The notes under the pieces: model-generated | The model's database searches: none | What the model saw: the letters and a program-made list of their open reading frames with translations, nothing else | What the model was told of the DNA's origin: nothing | In this document: positions 1 through 9,027 of the stretch, piece after piece | How the letters are laid out: each line of letters opens with the position of its first letter | Position numbering within the stretch: position 1 is the first letter of the stretch | Program-made: the position numbers and the translations under genes | Assembly: GCA_041743105.1 (NCBI GenBank) | Contig: JBGTNI010000060.1 | Span: 1-28,191 of the forward strand | Reading direction: 5' to 3' | Origin: QHCE01 sp041743105 | GTDB lineage: Bacteria; Actinomycetota; Actinomycetes; Mycobacteriales; QHCE01 | DNA length: 28,191 bases

Positions 1-2923
1 CGAGCCGGTCGGAGCGCGCCGCACGTTGCACCGCCGCCACCAGATGGGTCAGTGTGGTCGGGGTCCGGCCCAACCCGGCCGGTGGCGCTGCCGTCGGTTG
101 TTCCGGCGACCCGACCAGCGGACCTTGCCAGGGCGACAGGCTCACATTAACGTCGGCGCGATCACGTGGCTCGATGCTCGTGTCGACCCATGGCTCGCTG
201 ACCTGGGCTACCTGCACTGGAACGAGTACTCCCTGCTGTCGCAGCAGTGCCCGCCCTGGGTTGCCGGCGCCGATGGTCGTCGCGTCCGGGGAATCCAGCA
301 CATCCGAGCTGTCTTGGGGGTCGGTGACGCGCAGGCAGATGCGCAGGGCGGTGTTAGCGCGGATCTCGGCCGACACCACACCGGCCGGACGCTGTGTGGC
401 CAACACCAGATGGATACCGAGGGAGCGGCCTCGACGAGCTAGGTCCACCAGACCGGTCACCAGATCGGGCAGTTCGGCGCAGAGCGTCGCGAATTCATCG
501 ATCACCACCATTAGCCGGGTGAGGGGCTCGGCATGCCGTTCACGCCGGTACTGCTCGAAGTCGACAGCTCCAGCCTCGGCCAGGCAGTGTTCCCGGCGGT
601 GCAGCTCGGCGCGCAGCGAGTTCAGCACCCGCATGGTCAGGACAGTGTCGAGGTCGGTGACCAACCCCACAACGTGTGGCAGCGCGCCGCACTCGGCGAA
701 CGCGGAGCCACCCTTGTAATCGATGAGGAGCAGGTTCAGCTCGTCGGGCCGGTTGCATAAAGCGAGGCTTGCCAACCATGTCCGCAACAGCTCGGACTTT
801 CCGGCGCCGGTGGTGCCCGCTATCAGTGCGTGTGGCCCATCGGCTGCGATGTCGATGTCGATGGGGCCGCGGCCGTCCACGCCGATCACGGCCCGGGTAC
901 TTGCTGCTTGCGTCTGCCAGCGAGTCACTACGCGCTCGGCGAGTTCCTCGTCGGTTTCGGCGACGTCGCCACCCAGTGTTGCGTCGAGTATGGCGGCAAA
1001 GCCGACGCTGTTCGGCGGCTGTTGGCTGTCTGTCGTGGGGCCGCCTTCGACCAGCGGAGCCAGGGACCGGGCAAGGCGATCGAACCACCACGAGCCGATC
1101 AGATCCGGGATGATGCCACCGACCGGGCTCGCGGAGCTGCTGGCAATCGTCGCCTGCTGCGGCGCGCCGGCGCGCAGTTGCGGCGCGGTGGGCAGCACCA
1201 CGGTAGTGCGGCATTGTTCGGGCAGTGCTCGCTGGTCGTCGGCGAGGCAGATCGTGAATACCCGCTGTGCCGGACCGTCGTCGAGCAGCACGCCGCCGCC
1301 AGGCAGGCTGGCAAGGCTTTGTGTCGAGTCACAGATCAGCACAATCGTGGGCTCGGCTCTGTGATCGGAGGGCGCGTGATCTGACACTGGTGCGGCGTCG
1401 TGAGTGGGCTGCGCCGCTACGCGTCGTTTCACGGTAGTCGCGAGCATGTTCACTACGGCGGCGCGACGGCTCGCGTTCGCGGCGATGCCGTAGTCGTCTG
1501 GCGCATACTCATGAGGAGTACAGCCGCCGTGCAGGTGTGGCAACCATCGGAAAGAGGCCCATGCCTCGCGGTCGGCGTCGGTGAGCAGCGTCAGTCGCAG
1601 TCGTCGGGGTGAATGCAGCGTCGCGAGCTGGGCTGCCAGCCATTGGCACAGGCGCAGTCGGCCGGCGCCAGCTAGGCCCAGCACTCCTGCCTGGGCGAGA
1701 TCGACCACTGCGGGAACGAGCGGTAGGGCGGGGTGTTGTGGCTGTTGCTCTCCGCTGGATGCTTCGCTGCCCGCGCCCCGAACCTCGAACTCCGCCGGGA
1801 GTGTGCTGAGCCCGACTCGGAGCCAGAGCCAGTCGGGATCGATGGCACGCCGTTCCCAGAGTCGAATTGTCGGCGTGGTCGCGATGACGGTTAGGGCGAA
1901 CGGGTCTGGAAGGGCGGTGCGTCGCCGTTCGAGCTCATCACTGCGGGCTTGCGCAAGCCGTTGCGCGGCGGCACGCACCCTCGCTGCGTGCTCGGCGATT
2001 GCGGTGCGCTTGGTGCACCGCCGATTCCAACGGTCGGTGAGTACTTGGGAGAGCATCAGGATGGGGGAGAGGGCCATGAACGCGAGCATCCCGATCCCAG
2101 CCCCACCCATGGAATCGCGCATGAACCACCACAGCAGCGCGCCCAATAGCAGCGGCAGCGTCATGCTGAGGAGCACACCGAGCCATGGTGTGGCGGGCGG
2201 GTCGGGGCGATGCGGCTTGGTCGGGTAGTCGATGACCACGGCTGGCTGCGGGGGAGCCAACCGCGGCGGCCGGAGCAGTTCTAGGGTGCCGCTCGGCGTG
2301 GCGTGCGTGGGTAGTGGCTCCCCGGCTCCGCTGGTAAGCCAGAGTACGGTGCTGCCGCATCGAATGGGGGTGTGTTCGAGGAGCTTTACCGGCCGCTCGC
2401 CGAGCTGGATTTCGGCGGATTTCAGTTCGGCAAGCACGGTGCCGTTGGTGGAGCCGGCATCGGCGAGCCACATCCCCTCACCGTCGCAGGTGACGATGGC
2501 GTGCCGCCGCGAGACGTCGGGATCCCGTAGCGGGAGCCCGCAACCCCGATCACGTCCGATCGAAGTGGCGCCACGGCGCAGCGGGACGTAAGCGCCGGCG
2601 TCTGGCCCAGCGATTACGGCTAGCAGCCTCCCCGAGGTCGGAGGAGGCGTTGCGATGGGTGTACCTACCCCGATGAGGACGCCATGTCGCAGTTGTCCAT
2701 CGCCAAACGTGCCTTCTAGCTGCAGTGGACCTGTTTCGGTGTACAGCGGTGCGTCGACGGGCGAGTGTGCGGCGATACTGAGCCGTGCCGCGACCTGCCG
2801 CAGCGGTGTCTTCGGCGCGGCGTCAACGTTCACGACGGCGGACTTGGCGTCGACGCCCCCGACTTGGAGGGCTAGTTGGAGTAGCACCCGTTGAGCCTGA
2901 CGGATCCGCGGCCTGAGCGGCAC
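1..2923 (-). CDS. FHA-domain FtsK/SpoIIIE-family ATPase (EssC/EccC-like architecture), C-terminus beyond the left edge
   Basis: An open frame on the minus strand runs from a GTG at 2923 to the left edge, about 974 codons, without a stop. Residues about 30-95 look like a small ubiquitin/YukD-like segment. Residues about 100-195 are an FHA domain (GR near 123, SRRH near 138, GSTNGT near 157), which binds phospho-Thr peptides in known families. Two membrane helices follow (about 248-267 and 274-293), then a cytoplasmic linker and an FtsK/SpoIIIE domain with Walker A GTTGAGKS near residue 702, a GGSAF motif and Walker B VVIDEFA near 804. This order (FHA, paired helices, FtsK ATPase) resembles EssC/EccC motors of type VII secretion and orphan actinobacterial homologues. 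No WXG100 gene is visible, so a secretion role is inference. A TTGTCCACAGG motif lies just upstream of the start. No strong Shine-Dalgarno is visible, so the exact start is uncertain. Confidence 0.85.
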   Translation of the reverse strand, partial: MPLRPRIRQAQRVLLQLALQVGGVDAKSAVVNVDAAPKTPLRQVAARLSIAAHSPVDAPLYTETGPLQLEGTFGDGQLRHGVLIGVGTPIATPPPTSGRLLAVIAGPDAGAYVPLRRGATSIGRDRGCGLPLRDPDVSRRHAIVTCDGEGMWLADAGSTNGTVLAELKSAEIQLGERPVKLLEHTPIRCGSTVLWLTSGAGEPLPTHATPSGTLELLRPPRLAPPQPAVVIDYPTKPHRPDPPATPWLGVLLSMTLPLLLGALLWWFMRDSMGGAGIGMLAFMALSPILMLSQVLTDRWNRRCTKRTAIAEHAARVRAAAQRLAQARSDELERRRTALPDPFALTVIATTPTIRLWERRAIDPDWLWLRVGLSTLPAEFEVRGAGSEASSGEQQPQHPALPLVPAVVDLAQAGVLGLAGAGRLRLCQWLAAQLATLHSPRRLRLTLLTDADREAWASFRWLPHLHGGCTPHEYAPDDYGIAANASRRAAVVNMLATTVKRRVAAQPTHDAAPVSDHAPSDHRAEPTIVLICDSTQSLASLPGGGVLLDDGPAQRVFTICLADDQRALPEQCRTTVVLPTAPQLRAGAPQQATIASSSASPVGGIIPDLIGSWWFDRLARSLAPLVEGGPTTDSQQPPNSVGFAAILDATLGGDVAETDEELAERVVTRWQTQAASTRAVIGVDGRGPIDIDIAADGPHALIAGTTGAGKSELLRTWLASLALCNRPDELNLLLIDYKGGSAFAECGALPHVVGLVTDLDTVLTMRVLNSLRAELHRREHCLAEAGAVDFEQYRRERHAEPLTRLMVVIDEFATLCAELPDLVTGLVDLARRGRSLGIHLVLATQRPAGVVSAEIRANTALRICLRVTDPQDSSDVLDSPDATTIGAGNPGRALLRQQGVLVPVQVAQVSEPWVDTSIEPRDRADVNVSLSPWQGPLVGSPEQPTAAPPAGLGRTPTTLTHLVAAVQRAARSDRL

Positions 2924-2925
2924 TA

Positions 2926-2936
2926 TTGTCCACAGG
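2926..2936. promoter_or_regulatory. DnaA-box-like motif upstream of the FtsK-family gene
   Basis: TTGTCCACAGG matches the TTGTCCACA DnaA box reported for Streptomyces and mycobacteria. It lies 3 bp upstream of the GTG start of the FHA-FtsK gene. It is one of five related sites in this window, each in the gap before a gene. Whether DnaA or another protein binds it is not known. Confidence 0.4.
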
Positions 2937-3054
2937 AGGGGCGAGCATCATCCATGGCGTGGACCGCGGATCTGGCGGGGGCATCGCACTGGCGAGGTTC
3001 GAGGAAGGTCAGCCGGTCGACGAAGTTGTCAGCACAGCGTGGAGAGCGGACGCT

Positions 3055-4191
3055 CTATCCTCGTGGCAGCGACAGCACAACCTCTATGTCGCTGATGGCA
3101 ATGCCGAGCTGAGTCCCATGAGCTTCCCGCAGTAGTCGGGCAATTCGCCGGATACCGGTTCCTGCCCGGGTGGCGAGCTGTGCCTCCGTCATCCTGCTGT
3201 AGATGTGGGGATTGCGGGTGACATGTACGCCGGCACGCATCGCTTCGATGTCGACGCTGTTGGGTGGGCGGCCTGGAGAATGCACCTCGACGCGGTCGGA
3301 CAGTACGAAGATCCTGACCGGACTCGCGATTGTGTAATCGCGGTGCACCAGTGCATTCACGACAGCTTCTCGCAGCGCCGCGGTCGGGATCTCCTCCCGT
3401 TTCTCCGGCTCGAACCCGACGATCTCGTGGCCGGTTCTCAGGTGCAGCCGCAGGAACGCTTCGATATGCTCGATGATGTTGAACAAGCCTCCAGTCACGT
3501 CTTTGCGGTCGAGGAAATCGCCACCGATGTCGTCGCTGGACAACGCGCCGATCACCACCCGAGATGACTCTAGGTGTGACTGCGGACGCTGCCCGAATAC
3601 TACGAGTCCACCGACCGTCGGGCAGGCGCCGTCGTACATGCGCCATGCGCGCAACAGGCGCACTATGTCCTCGTCGGGATCTGTCCACTCCGTGTTCTGT
3701 AGGTAGCGCGACACCGCGTCGAGGTCGAGATCGGCGAGGTTGAGCCTGGCGAGTGGCTGCTCGTCGTAGAACAGGGATTGGGTTGCTTGAAACAATCGCA
3801 GAAGCTCCTCGCGGCTCGCGGTGCGACACCGGGTGCCCGACCGCGTGTAGTACCGGCCTTCACGAGTCGCGTAGGGGCGCTGGTCGCCCTTGGCCACGTT
3901 GAGTACCACGACGTCCCGGCCGTCCAGATCGACGATCTCGGGTACGACTGTGACCGGTGGTAAGCACCGGTTGAAGGCCACGTCGTCGACGCTCAGCAGC
4001 AGCCTGTCCGTGTCGGCGACGCCGACGACAGTGCGGTCCTTCGCCACACCGACGATGATCCGGCCGCCATCGCTGTTGGCGAAGCACACGAGATCCTTGG
4101 CGAGCTCGGCGTTGTCGGTGACGAGCTCCTTGAAATCGGTGTGCGGGTCCTCCCACCGAAGGATCTGCTCGCGGAGTTCCTCAGGCGTCAT
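3055..4191 (-). CDS. AlbA_2 (Schlafen-type) DNA-binding domain protein with C-terminal HATPase_c_4 domain
   Basis: A 378-residue protein. Residues about 14-130 form an AlbA_2 domain (formerly divergent AAA-4), with the EDPHTDFKE start, the FANSDGGRIIVGV core and the later GRYYTRSGTRC motif. The C-terminal third carries a GHKL-type HATPase_c_4 domain with the N-box-like REAVVNALVHRDY and a SPGRPPN loop. This is the COG2865 group of predicted transcriptional regulators. The chosen ATG (MTPEEL) overlaps the upstream PHP-ATPase stop by 11 bp. An upstream in-frame start at 4239 would add 16 residues of poor quality. The overlap implies translational coupling, so the two proteins probably act together. 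Regulation of, or DNA recognition for, the ATPase partner is inference. Confidence 0.85.
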   Translation of the reverse strand: MTPEELREQILRWEDPHTDFKELVTDNAELAKDLVCFANSDGGRIIVGVAKDRTVVGVADTDRLLLSVDDVAFNRCLPPVTVVPEIVDLDGRDVVVLNVAKGDQRPYATREGRYYTRSGTRCRTASREELLRLFQATQSLFYDEQPLARLNLADLDLDAVSRYLQNTEWTDPDEDIVRLLRAWRMYDGACPTVGGLVVFGQRPQSHLESSRVVIGALSSDDIGGDFLDRKDVTGGLFNIIEHIEAFLRLHLRTGHEIVGFEPEKREEIPTAALREAVVNALVHRDYTIASPVRIFVLSDRVEVHSPGRPPNSVDIEAMRAGVHVTRNPHIYSRMTEAQLATRAGTGIRRIARLLREAHGTQLGIAISDIEVVLSLPRG

Positions 4192-6907
4192 CGATACCAC
4201 CGTATTTCTCGGCCCTGCGGCGGAATGCGTCCGCACCACCCTCCAGCACGGTTCTGATCTCCTTCCGCACGGTTATATCGTCGATCGAAGCCCTGGTCCG
4301 CACCGTACAGTGGCCGTGTTCATCGGCGAGGCTGAGCACCAGCTCGGCGTCGCCGTTGACCGGGATATTCGCGTTGTGCGTCGCTGCAATGATCTGTCGG
4401 CGCCGTGCGGGGTCCTGTACACCTTTCTCGGCGCGCAGCAACGACACCACGTCGTCGTATACGAACCGGTTGTCCAAGTCGTCCTCGGGCTGATCGAGGA
4501 CGAGAGGGCGGCCACTTTGCGCGAAGACGAGTAAGAGCAGTGCCGTCGCCTTCTGCCCGCCCGAAAGCTGCGCGAGATCACGGGGATGCCCGTCGACGAC
4601 GAGCGCGATGGAGACGCTATCCTGTGGTGCCAGTACCTCGACCTGGCGCAGTCGTGTCGGGTCGCTGGTCAACCAACTCACGAGCCGCTGCGGCATCACC
4701 TCGGTCATGCCGAAGTGTGCGGCGACGGCAGATGCACCTTGAGTCACGAGCCGTGAGAGTTCGACGCCGTCGATGCCGGGATCGGCGGCAATGGCATCAA
4801 TCGCGTCGGAACTCACTTTCGAACCCTTGAGGATGGCAGTGAGCCGGTCGATGAACGCGGCGGTGTCGGCGAGGTAACCGACGGTCATCTCTAAAGTGCC
4901 GGTCAGCTGCTGGTTGACGTTGCTTGCGGCGCGTTTACGCAGCTCCAGCGCTTTCCTGCGTCGGTCCTGCAGGTCACGGAGAAGCTCGTCGCGGAGAGCG
5001 TGCAGCTTGTGCAGCTCGTCCTCTTGCCGGGCAAGTCGATCGACTATCGGCTGTAGGGCGGTGCGCTCCGCGACGGCATCGACGTACCGTTGGGCGTTGA
5101 GACTTCCACTACCGAGCTCGGTCTGGATGCGACGGAGGTCCTCGGTAAGCCCCGACATGAGCGCCGGCCATCTGGCTACCGCATCGTCCAGCCGCTCCTG
5201 GAGCGCTGCAAGCTCGGCGTGGGCGGCGTCAAGAGATCGACAGATGCGCTCCCCAGTGGCCTCGACAGCGCCGGCGAGTGTGACCAGAATCTCAGCATGC
5301 TCGCTCCGGCCTGCACGTAGTTCGGACGTTGCGGCGGCCAGAGCATCGGTGATCTCGGCCGTTGCGACGTTATGGGCATCCGACGCATCACGGCTACGTT
5401 GCGTAGCGGTGTCCAGCCGCGCCCGGTCGGCGCCGGCCTTGCCCTGCCGGTCGAGCTTGTCGGCCACACCTTGCCGCTCGAAGAAGTTCACCTCCGCGTT
5501 CAGCCTGTTCAGCCGTTCGGTGTACTCCTCACGCTTGGCGAGCCGGCGCTCGACGTCCTCGATGGCCCGATGGTTCCGGTGCAGGTCTTCCTCGGTCCGG
5601 CGCACGGCGAGGTCGGCCTGTCGCGCCTCGTCGCCGATGATCTCGTCGAGCAATCGGCGGCGGAACGAATCGTCCCGAGCCACCGCCTGGATCTCCCGTT
5701 GTAGCAGGATCACCGGTGAGCTACCCGCCCCGAACAGCTCCAGCGGGGACACCTTGACGGCGGCGCCGGTGTCCAGGTCGGTGACGCGTGGTTCCTGGTT
5801 CAGTACCCGGGTTATCTCGTAGCGTTGCTGTTGCAGGGGTGCGGGGCGTTCCACGATCAGGCGGACAAGGCCACCGCTGCCCATTGCGTGCCGGACCAGT
5901 GAGATCCGCTCGGACTGGTCGGAGTACACCGGGCCTTTCAGGGCGTAGCGCAGTGTTTCGAGAACGGCCGACTTGCCGGCGCCGCGGCCGCCGATGAGGG
6001 CGGAGAGGTCGTCGTTGAATCGCAGTGTCAGGCCGTCGAGGAAGCCACCCTGGACCTCCATGGACAGGATCCGCGGATGACGAGCGGGTTCAGGTTTTTT
6101 CGTCAACACCCGCGTCCGCGGGTCGTGTAGGGCCAGTCGCAGCGCGGATGCGGTGACGGCGCTAAGTTTGATCCAGGTGAGACGTGGACGACCGTCTGTG
6201 GTCGTCTTGGTGCCCACCTCGTCGAGTGACTTCGGATCGCCGCTGAGGGTGCATGCCAGTGAGTCGAGCTGCTCGGTGCTCAGCACTCCCGTGCCCCGCA
6301 GGCTCGCGATGGCGCCTTCGCAGTGGTCGATGGCGTCCAAGAGGCCGTCCCGGACCAGCTCCGCGGTCTTCTTAGGACCCCATACCTTGAGGATCCCGTT
6401 CGTGTCATTGGCGTGGGGCGCGACGACGACGCAACTCAGCTCCTTGCGTATCGTTCGGATGGCCTCGTCCAGCTGGTCTCGCAGTCCGAGATCTGTGTGT
6501 GGAGTTCGGCCCTCGAAGAGCGGCCGCGACTGTTTATCCAGGTGCCTGATGGCTGCGGTGATTCGCTCCGAATCGGTCTCCGGGTCGCATATCAGCAGCA
6601 GGTGAAGACCTTTGCCAACGTTGTCGATCGACAGTTCGGCACCGGGCAGTACCGTGATGCCGGTGGCGCGCTCCCGGATCAGCGAAAACCAGTCAGTGCG
6701 GACGCCCTGGTAGTCGGTGATCGCGGCGACCTCGATACCAGCGGCTTGGAGTCGCTCGACGTACCGGTCGGCGATTTGCTCGCGGTCCGCTTTGTTGCGT
6801 TCGTCGATTCCGGCGGGCAGCCTAAAGCTGTGCACGCCGGGGGTGTGCAGGTGCAGGTCCACACAGCGCCAGGCGGCACCACAGGGCACGTCCGGTAACG
6901 AGGTCAC
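4181..6907 (-). CDS. PHP-domain SMC-like AAA ATPase (TrlF-like)
   Basis: A 908-residue protein from a GTG at 6907 preceded by a good Shine-Dalgarno (GGGAGGA). An open frame reaches up to 7027, but that upstream GTG lies inside a DnaA-box-like motif and the added 40 residues look non-coding. The N-terminus is a PHP phosphoesterase-like domain: DLHLHT near residue 17, TDY where TDH is usual, PGAEL, and a later VAPHAND histidine. An ABC/SMC-type ATPase follows: Walker A GGRGAGKS at about 306-313, a long Glu/Arg/Leu-rich coiled coil, signature LSGGQ at about 781, Walker B LVLDQPEDDLD at about 802-812, and an ATHN H-loop. The set matches PHP-associated SMC-like ATPases (named TrlF-like in databases as I recall). 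Such proteins resemble RecF/SMC DNA-repair and defence ATPases. A nuclease or phosphoesterase output on nucleic acid is inference. It overlaps the AlbA_2 gene by 11 bp. Confidence 0.87.
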   Translation of the reverse strand: MTSLPDVPCGAAWRCVDLHLHTPGVHSFRLPAGIDERNKADREQIADRYVERLQAAGIEVAAITDYQGVRTDWFSLIRERATGITVLPGAELSIDNVGKGLHLLLICDPETDSERITAAIRHLDKQSRPLFEGRTPHTDLGLRDQLDEAIRTIRKELSCVVVAPHANDTNGILKVWGPKKTAELVRDGLLDAIDHCEGAIASLRGTGVLSTEQLDSLACTLSGDPKSLDEVGTKTTTDGRPRLTWIKLSAVTASALRLALHDPRTRVLTKKPEPARHPRILSMEVQGGFLDGLTLRFNDDLSALIGGRGAGKSAVLETLRYALKGPVYSDQSERISLVRHAMGSGGLVRLIVERPAPLQQQRYEITRVLNQEPRVTDLDTGAAVKVSPLELFGAGSSPVILLQREIQAVARDDSFRRRLLDEIIGDEARQADLAVRRTEEDLHRNHRAIEDVERRLAKREEYTERLNRLNAEVNFFERQGVADKLDRQGKAGADRARLDTATQRSRDASDAHNVATAEITDALAAATSELRAGRSEHAEILVTLAGAVEATGERICRSLDAAHAELAALQERLDDAVARWPALMSGLTEDLRRIQTELGSGSLNAQRYVDAVAERTALQPIVDRLARQEDELHKLHALRDELLRDLQDRRRKALELRKRAASNVNQQLTGTLEMTVGYLADTAAFIDRLTAILKGSKVSSDAIDAIAADPGIDGVELSRLVTQGASAVAAHFGMTEVMPQRLVSWLTSDPTRLRQVEVLAPQDSVSIALVVDGHPRDLAQLSGGQKATALLLLVFAQSGRPLVLDQPEDDLDNRFVYDDVVSLLRAEKGVQDPARRRQIIAATHNANIPVNGDAELVLSLADEHGHCTVRTRASIDDITVRKEIRTVLEGGADAFRRRAEKYGGIDDA

Positions 6908-7020
6908 CCCCACATCCTCCCTGATCGGACCGACAGCCTGTCGCCGACACGACATGATGTAGAGACGATCTTCCCAGGCACTCTCGCGACGCGCGGGAAG
7001 GCATCCATCTAAGCTCCGGA

Positions 7021-7030
7021 TATCCACAGG
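7021..7030. promoter_or_regulatory. DnaA-box-like motif upstream of the PHP-ATPase gene
   Basis: ATATCCACAGG (7020-7030) differs from the DnaA box TTATCCACA at the first base. It lies in the gap between the frameshifted gene (ending 7082) and the PHP-ATPase start at 6907. On the minus strand it reads CCTGTGGATAT, and its internal GTG creates a false upstream start for the ATPase. Confidence 0.35.
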
Positions 7031-7081
7031 TGGTTTGTCGAAGTGCTCCTGGAGGTTGAAATTTCGCTAGTCGGCGCGGCG

Positions 7082-8903
7082 TCAACCGTCACGGCGACGG
7101 ATCGGCCGCCGCTTTGCAGGGTCAGTCGAAGGCGCATGCTTCGAGGATGCCCCCCAGGTGCGCCCGCTGAGCTTATCGTCCACAGGTGGGGGTACTTTCC
7201 CCTGCCCCGGGTTGGTAGGGGGTGGACTGTCCGGTCTACCGGTGCCTACGCTCACGGGGACGTGTACTTCGGGGGTGTCACGGGTGATGAGCGGCACTGT
7301 TTCGGTAGAGGTCGGTGTGCTCCCAGACCGGTTCAGCATCGCCCGAGCCAGATCTCTCGGGGTCAGGTGAGTTGCATCGCCGTCCCACGATGGAAGCGAG
7401 CCGAGTCTGGTGCCAACGGCTCGAGCGGCATTGAGATACGCGCCACCGGGATGACGCGCGTACGCGCGCTCCATCCCGTCTAAGCCCTGGATCGATGCCC
7501 CATCGGCGATCCGGCGCCACAGCTGAGGCCAGTTCTGTCCGAGTCCGTCGAAGTTCGGGGCCGTGATCGTCGGAGAGCCCGCGATGTCGCCCGATGCGAA
7601 GCCGTCGTTCAGCGCCGCCGCGATGGCCGCCGCCCCGGTAGCGGCGTATGCGGTGCTGGTCGGCCGTAGCGTAGAGCGTCTCGTATCCGGCGGAATGGGG
7701 TCTAGCGGTGAGACCGCGTCGAGCGCGGCGAAGACCTGCGCGGGCACTGGGGTGTTCGAGATATTCTCCGAAACCCGAGTCGCCGTCGGCGAATAGGTAT
7801 GCCTGAATGTTCCCGGGCGTCAGCGGTCGCACCAGTAGTAGCGCCCCGGTTACGTATCCGCGATCCCGCGCCGCTGGTATTCCGGTCAGGCTAGCGAGAA
7901 TGATCCGGTTCCCCACTTGGTTGGCTGCTGTCAAACGGAGACTGGAACGGGTGAACGCGATGTCTATGTCTCCCCAGCCGGGGCGCCGCAGTTCGGCGAG
8001 TTCCGCCAGCATTCGTCGCACGTCCCGCCGCACGTCCCGCCGCGCTGACGTCGTGTGGCGCCTCTCCGTGCCTTTCAATCGGGCGATCGTTCGTTTTGTA
8101 CTCGCACCGCGCGGCCGCGGCGGAACACTGCGTCCCATGGTGGGTGTTTCGGGATCCCGATCGTTGAGAAGCCCAAGAGGGTGTGGCACCGCGGTGATGT
8201 GTTCGGTACCAGTGCTGTCGGTGAACTGTACGCGAAGCCACGGCATGCCGTACCCGGGATCGAATCCCATGCTCAACCGCTCCGGCAGTTCAGGTAGTGA
8301 TTCAAGCGAGGCAATAAGTTTGTCTCTGGCCCACTTCGCCTCGTGCCCCAGCCCGACAAGGTCGCTGCTAAGGACTCGTGCTCGCCGCAGGAGCTCCTGC
8401 TCTAGAGGAGGCAATCCCATCAAAATGGCACGGAACGTATTCTCATTAGCGTTTTGCGGGGTGCCGATCCGAGCTGTGGTGTCCTCGCCGCCCCGCGCTT
8501 CTAACGCGATGCGCGCAACCTCCTCGCGGTCACGCTCCTCGATGGCGGTCAGGTTCACGCCGGTCAGCTTGTACAGCGCCGCTTGCAGCCGCCACCGTGC
8601 CGTCTGAAGCTGCCAGGAGCGCGTCTGCATGGCTTCGATAAATTCGTCGAGTTCGCTGGGGATGCGCGAAAAATCGCGGGGCAGGAAATCCAGCGCTGTC
8701 CCCGCGGTCTCGAGCTGATGGTCCACGCGGCTCGCATCGCACAGCATCCTGGTCTGCTCGACGAGGTTCGTGTACTCGATAGTGAGCTCGCGGAGCTTGC
8801 GCGACAGATGGGCCGTTTCCTGCGGCGACGCGAAAGGTCCTAGGCCGACGAGAAAGCTCGCACAGCGAATCTCGCTCCCTGCCCCATCGTCTGGCTGGGC
8901 CAT
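7082..8903 (-). pseudogene. Unrecognised protein gene interrupted by a frameshift near 7760-7800
   Basis: The first frame starts at ATG 8903 (MAQPDD; an open GTG at 8972 lies inside a DnaA-box-like motif). It gives a normal-looking sequence up to about FADGDSGFGE and then continues to 7278 as Arg-rich translation typical of a wrong frame. The natural sequence resumes one base later on the minus strand (SENISNTPVPAQVFAALDA) and runs to the stop at 7082. Either one base is inserted (mutation or sequence error), or two overlapping genes exist, the second from GTG 7747. The intact product would be about 600 residues: a helical, charged N-terminal half, an Arg-rich middle with a 4-residue duplication (RRDVRRDVRR), and an Ala/Pro/Thr-rich C-terminal part. 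There is no signal peptide and I recognise no domain. It precedes the PHP-ATPase gene on the same strand. Confidence 0.55.
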
Positions 8904-8964
8904 GGCTGCTGAGTATGACAGCTTAGGTGGATGACTGTTGCCAGATTGCCGCTGGCTAGCCAAG

Positions 8965-8974
8965 TTATCCACAG
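8965..8974. promoter_or_regulatory. DnaA-box-like motif in the divergent gap before tadA
   Basis: TTATCCACAG is a perfect match to the DnaA box TTATCCACA plus G, inside the 12-mer AGTTATCCACAG. It sits in the 124-bp gap between the frameshifted minus-strand gene (8903) and tadA (9028), so it could affect either promoter. Confidence 0.4.
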
Positions 8975-9027
8975 CTCGCGCCGGCTGTGTTCCTGACGGC
9001 CGTTAGTTTCGCTAGTGTCATCGGTTA

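Noticed and set aside
1581..2228. Plus-strand frames opposite the FHA-FtsK gene
   Set aside because: The minus strand encodes FHA, membrane helices and FtsK motifs continuously; the plus frames have no domain features.
4896..5822. 308-codon plus-strand frame opposite the PHP-ATPase coiled coil
   Set aside because: It is a Ser/Arg-rich shadow of the coiled-coil coding strand.
6908..7027. Upstream GTG (7027) as the start of the PHP ATPase
   Set aside because: The GTG falls within a DnaA-box-like motif and has no Shine-Dalgarno, whereas GTG 6907 has GGGAGGA at good spacing directly before the PHP domain.
7177..7186. CGTCCACAGG as a sixth DnaA-box-like site
   Set aside because: It lies inside the coding sequence of the frameshifted gene (PPVDDK codons) and matches the consensus less well.
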